This document shows positions 62,770 to 64,000 of a stretch of DNA of 64,000 nucleotides, piece after piece (within the stretch, counting starts at the first letter, position 1; every line of letters begins with the position of its first letter). The notes under the pieces are model-generated. The model did no database searches. It saw nothing but the letters and a program-made list of their open reading frames with translations, and was not told the origin of the DNA. The position numbers and the translations under genes were made by a program. The stretch comes from Pyropia haitanensis (taxonomy: Eukaryota; Rhodophyta; Bangiophyceae; Bangiales; Bangiaceae), in assembly GCA_008729055.1 (NCBI GenBank), contig SDUX01000010.1, forward strand, positions 3,487,090-3,551,089, read 5' to 3'.

Positions 62770-63007
62770 CGCCGTCACCGTCCGACCCCGACGGCGCCGA
62801 GTCATCCTCGGCGGCGGCAATGGCCAGCGCGGCGAGCACCCCCTCCACCGCGTTGCACGCGCGCGCAATGGCGGCGACGCCCGCCGCGGCGGCGGCCACG
62901 TCCATGCCGGGCCGCCGGAGGGCCTCCCGCAGGTGTACGCGCAGGTCGGTGGTGGCGAGGCGGGCGACGAGCGCCGCCTCTTTCCAGTCCCCCCGGGGTG
63001 CGCTCAT
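61490..63007 (-). CDS. Uncharacterised Ala-rich helical-repeat protein
   Basis: It starts at the ATG at 63007 (MSAPRGDWKEAALVARLATT). The first frame carries helical segments (LRVHLREALRRPGMDVAAAA; ACNAVEGVLAALAIAAAED), an acidic/Gly insert, then MTGEERSMAAALTAVVAAVT and VVEFYEADELLMPLAAAAA. The continuation appears in another frame after C-runs near 62213-62255: ALLTATLAATGRLLSAYAAA, RGRVAAAVATLLTDLGGHV, WAPALLPAVVALAADGG and DASLAVSAVAVVLGVDVAA. A third piece (DWGPMYRELLAVAAAVG, near 61600) may be the end. The regular amphipathic helices suggest an ARM/HEAT-like fold, but no family could be named. The end coordinate is approximate. Gly/Ala microsatellites split the domain, as in neighbouring genes. 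Confidence 0.5.
61859..61898. repeat. (TCGCGG)n hexanucleotide repeat
   Basis: About six perfect copies inside the Ala-rich helical gene. On the minus strand it reads Thr-Ala repeats. Confidence 0.85.
62556..62597. repeat. (CCCCCA)n hexanucleotide repeat
   Basis: About seven perfect copies. It falls within the Ala-rich helical gene, where the minus strand gives Gly-rich codons. It is short and interstitial, so a telomere origin is not suggested. Confidence 0.85.
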
Positions 63008-63562
63008 GGTGCAGGCCAGCGGGGGGGGGGGCGGGGGGGCAGAGGCCGCCGCGACGGCGGTCGCAGGGTGGGGCGCCACTCGCGCTTCCCCTCCCCACCC
63101 CCGCTTGAAGGGAAGAAGCGAACCGAGTTGTGTAGTCTGCCGACTGGATCGCCCACCTGGCACCGTGCGTGCGAATTCTGCACACCGAAAATACGCCATC
63201 TGGGCCACACACTCTGGCTTTTTGGGGCCCCTTTCCGGTCCCATCGAACATGTACACCTTGTGACTGGCACACGCCAGCTGTTGTGTACAGCGAGTCGGT
63301 GTCAGGCCAGCGGCGCACCGCGGGGTGCCCCTCGTCCCGCCCCCCACTCCCAAACTGGGAACGCCCCGCCCGTCTCCCCCCCGCCGCCGTGACCGTGCGT
63401 CGCGGCCCTCCCCCGTGCCACACACCCCGCCGTCCCCCCGCGGGTGCCGACGCGCCGCGGGCGTGTGCCGTTGCCCCGCGCCGCGCGTGGGCGTGCCGCG
63501 CGTGCCGCCGCCGCCGCGCCGCCGCCGCCGCCGCCGCCGGCCGCCATCGCCGGGCGTGCCCC

Positions 63563-63614
<52 letters not shown>

Positions 63615-64000
63615 TGCGCCGGTCGACCCCCCCCCCCCCTCCCTCCCCCGCCGGGAACCGCCGCGCGCGTGTGCCCCGCGCCGTCGCGGCAACGCCCGCG
63701 GCGGTGTCGGACGGGCCCGTTGGGGTGGCGGAGGCGGAGGCGGGGGCGGGGGTGAGGGCGGAACCGGCCGCCTTTTGTTGGTAGGCGCGGGGGGGATTGG
63801 GGCGGTGGGGGGGTTGCGGCGGCGGCGGGCGGGGCGGGTGGCCACGCGCCGCCCGGTGGTGAGGCCCGTGCGTTTTGGGCCGGCCGCCACGCTGCGTGCG
63901 GGCGGTCGCCGGTCCCATCGCCGCCGCTCGCCGGCCGACCCCCCCCGCGCTCCGCCGCCCGCCTGCGTATCGCCACCCCTGCTGCTGCGGTCGCGGCCCA
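63008..64000. other. Right-edge region, no firm gene
   Basis: 63100-63330 has moderate GC content and looks non-coding. From 63780 a plus-strand frame is open to the edge (VATRRPVVRPVRFGPAATLR, then Arg/Ser-rich), which resembles an organelle-targeting sequence and may be the beginning of a gene, but no start codon is clear. GCC tracts lie at 63502-63616. Confidence 0.3.

Noticed and set aside
59978..63271. One 1,097-codon minus frame spanning two genes
   Set aside because: Different parts belong to different proteins: its start precedes the Ala-rich helical gene and its end overlaps the lyase out of frame. The length is due to GC content.

Overview
The window looks like nuclear DNA from a very GC-rich photosynthetic eukaryote, most likely a red alga of the Porphyra/Pyropia (Bangiales) type. 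The reasons are the extreme GC content; few and short introns; a complete alpha-tubulin, eIF3k and splicing factor SF1; proteins with plastid-transit-like N-termini (a cytochrome b6f CCB2/CCB4-like assembly factor and a DUF4336 protein); a plant-type protein kinase-PP2C fusion; an alpha-tubulin without the acetylation lysine K40; and a Ty1/copia element of the kind known from red algae. The species is an inference; only homology searches would settle it. Layout: 1-1.9 kb holds the 5' part of an uncharacterised minus-strand gene that runs off the left edge. 3.6-10.5 kb is one complete, very young copia retrotransposon (minus strand) with identical 591-bp LTRs and a 5-bp target duplication. 12.5-17.1 kb holds a divergent pair: a metallocarboxypeptidase (M14)-like gene that seems to have lost its catalytic residues, and a DHRS4-like dehydrogenase ending in the peroxisomal signal SRL. 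17.8-20.2 kb encodes an Ala/Glu/Lys coiled-coil protein with a C-terminal membrane segment. 22.3-27.8 kb is a large imperfect inverted repeat resembling a foldback transposon, with an AT-richer core and GTATAC motifs at both ends. 28.3-33.1 kb holds the kinase-PP2C fusion and SF1. 33-38 kb is gene-poor with G-rich minisatellites. 38.2-43.4 kb is a 1,755-residue Pro/Ala-rich protein. 44.4-46.9 kb (minus) is a protein with a bZIP-like basic region. 48-54 kb is a compact housekeeping cluster (DUF4336, CCB-like, eIF3k, alpha-tubulin). 55.5-57.4 kb is a secreted Cys-rich protein with His-Gly repeats, followed by a small inverted-repeat element. 58.8-60.7 kb is a bacterial-type methionine gamma-lyase/aluminium-resistance homologue, and 61.5-63 kb an Ala-rich helical protein (both minus). 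The genes form no operon. A recurring difficulty is that many genes change frame exactly at C or G homopolymers of 10-23 nt, so several products below are described as joined across such tracts. The GC-rich composition also leaves nearly all six frames open, so long open frames alone were not accepted as genes.
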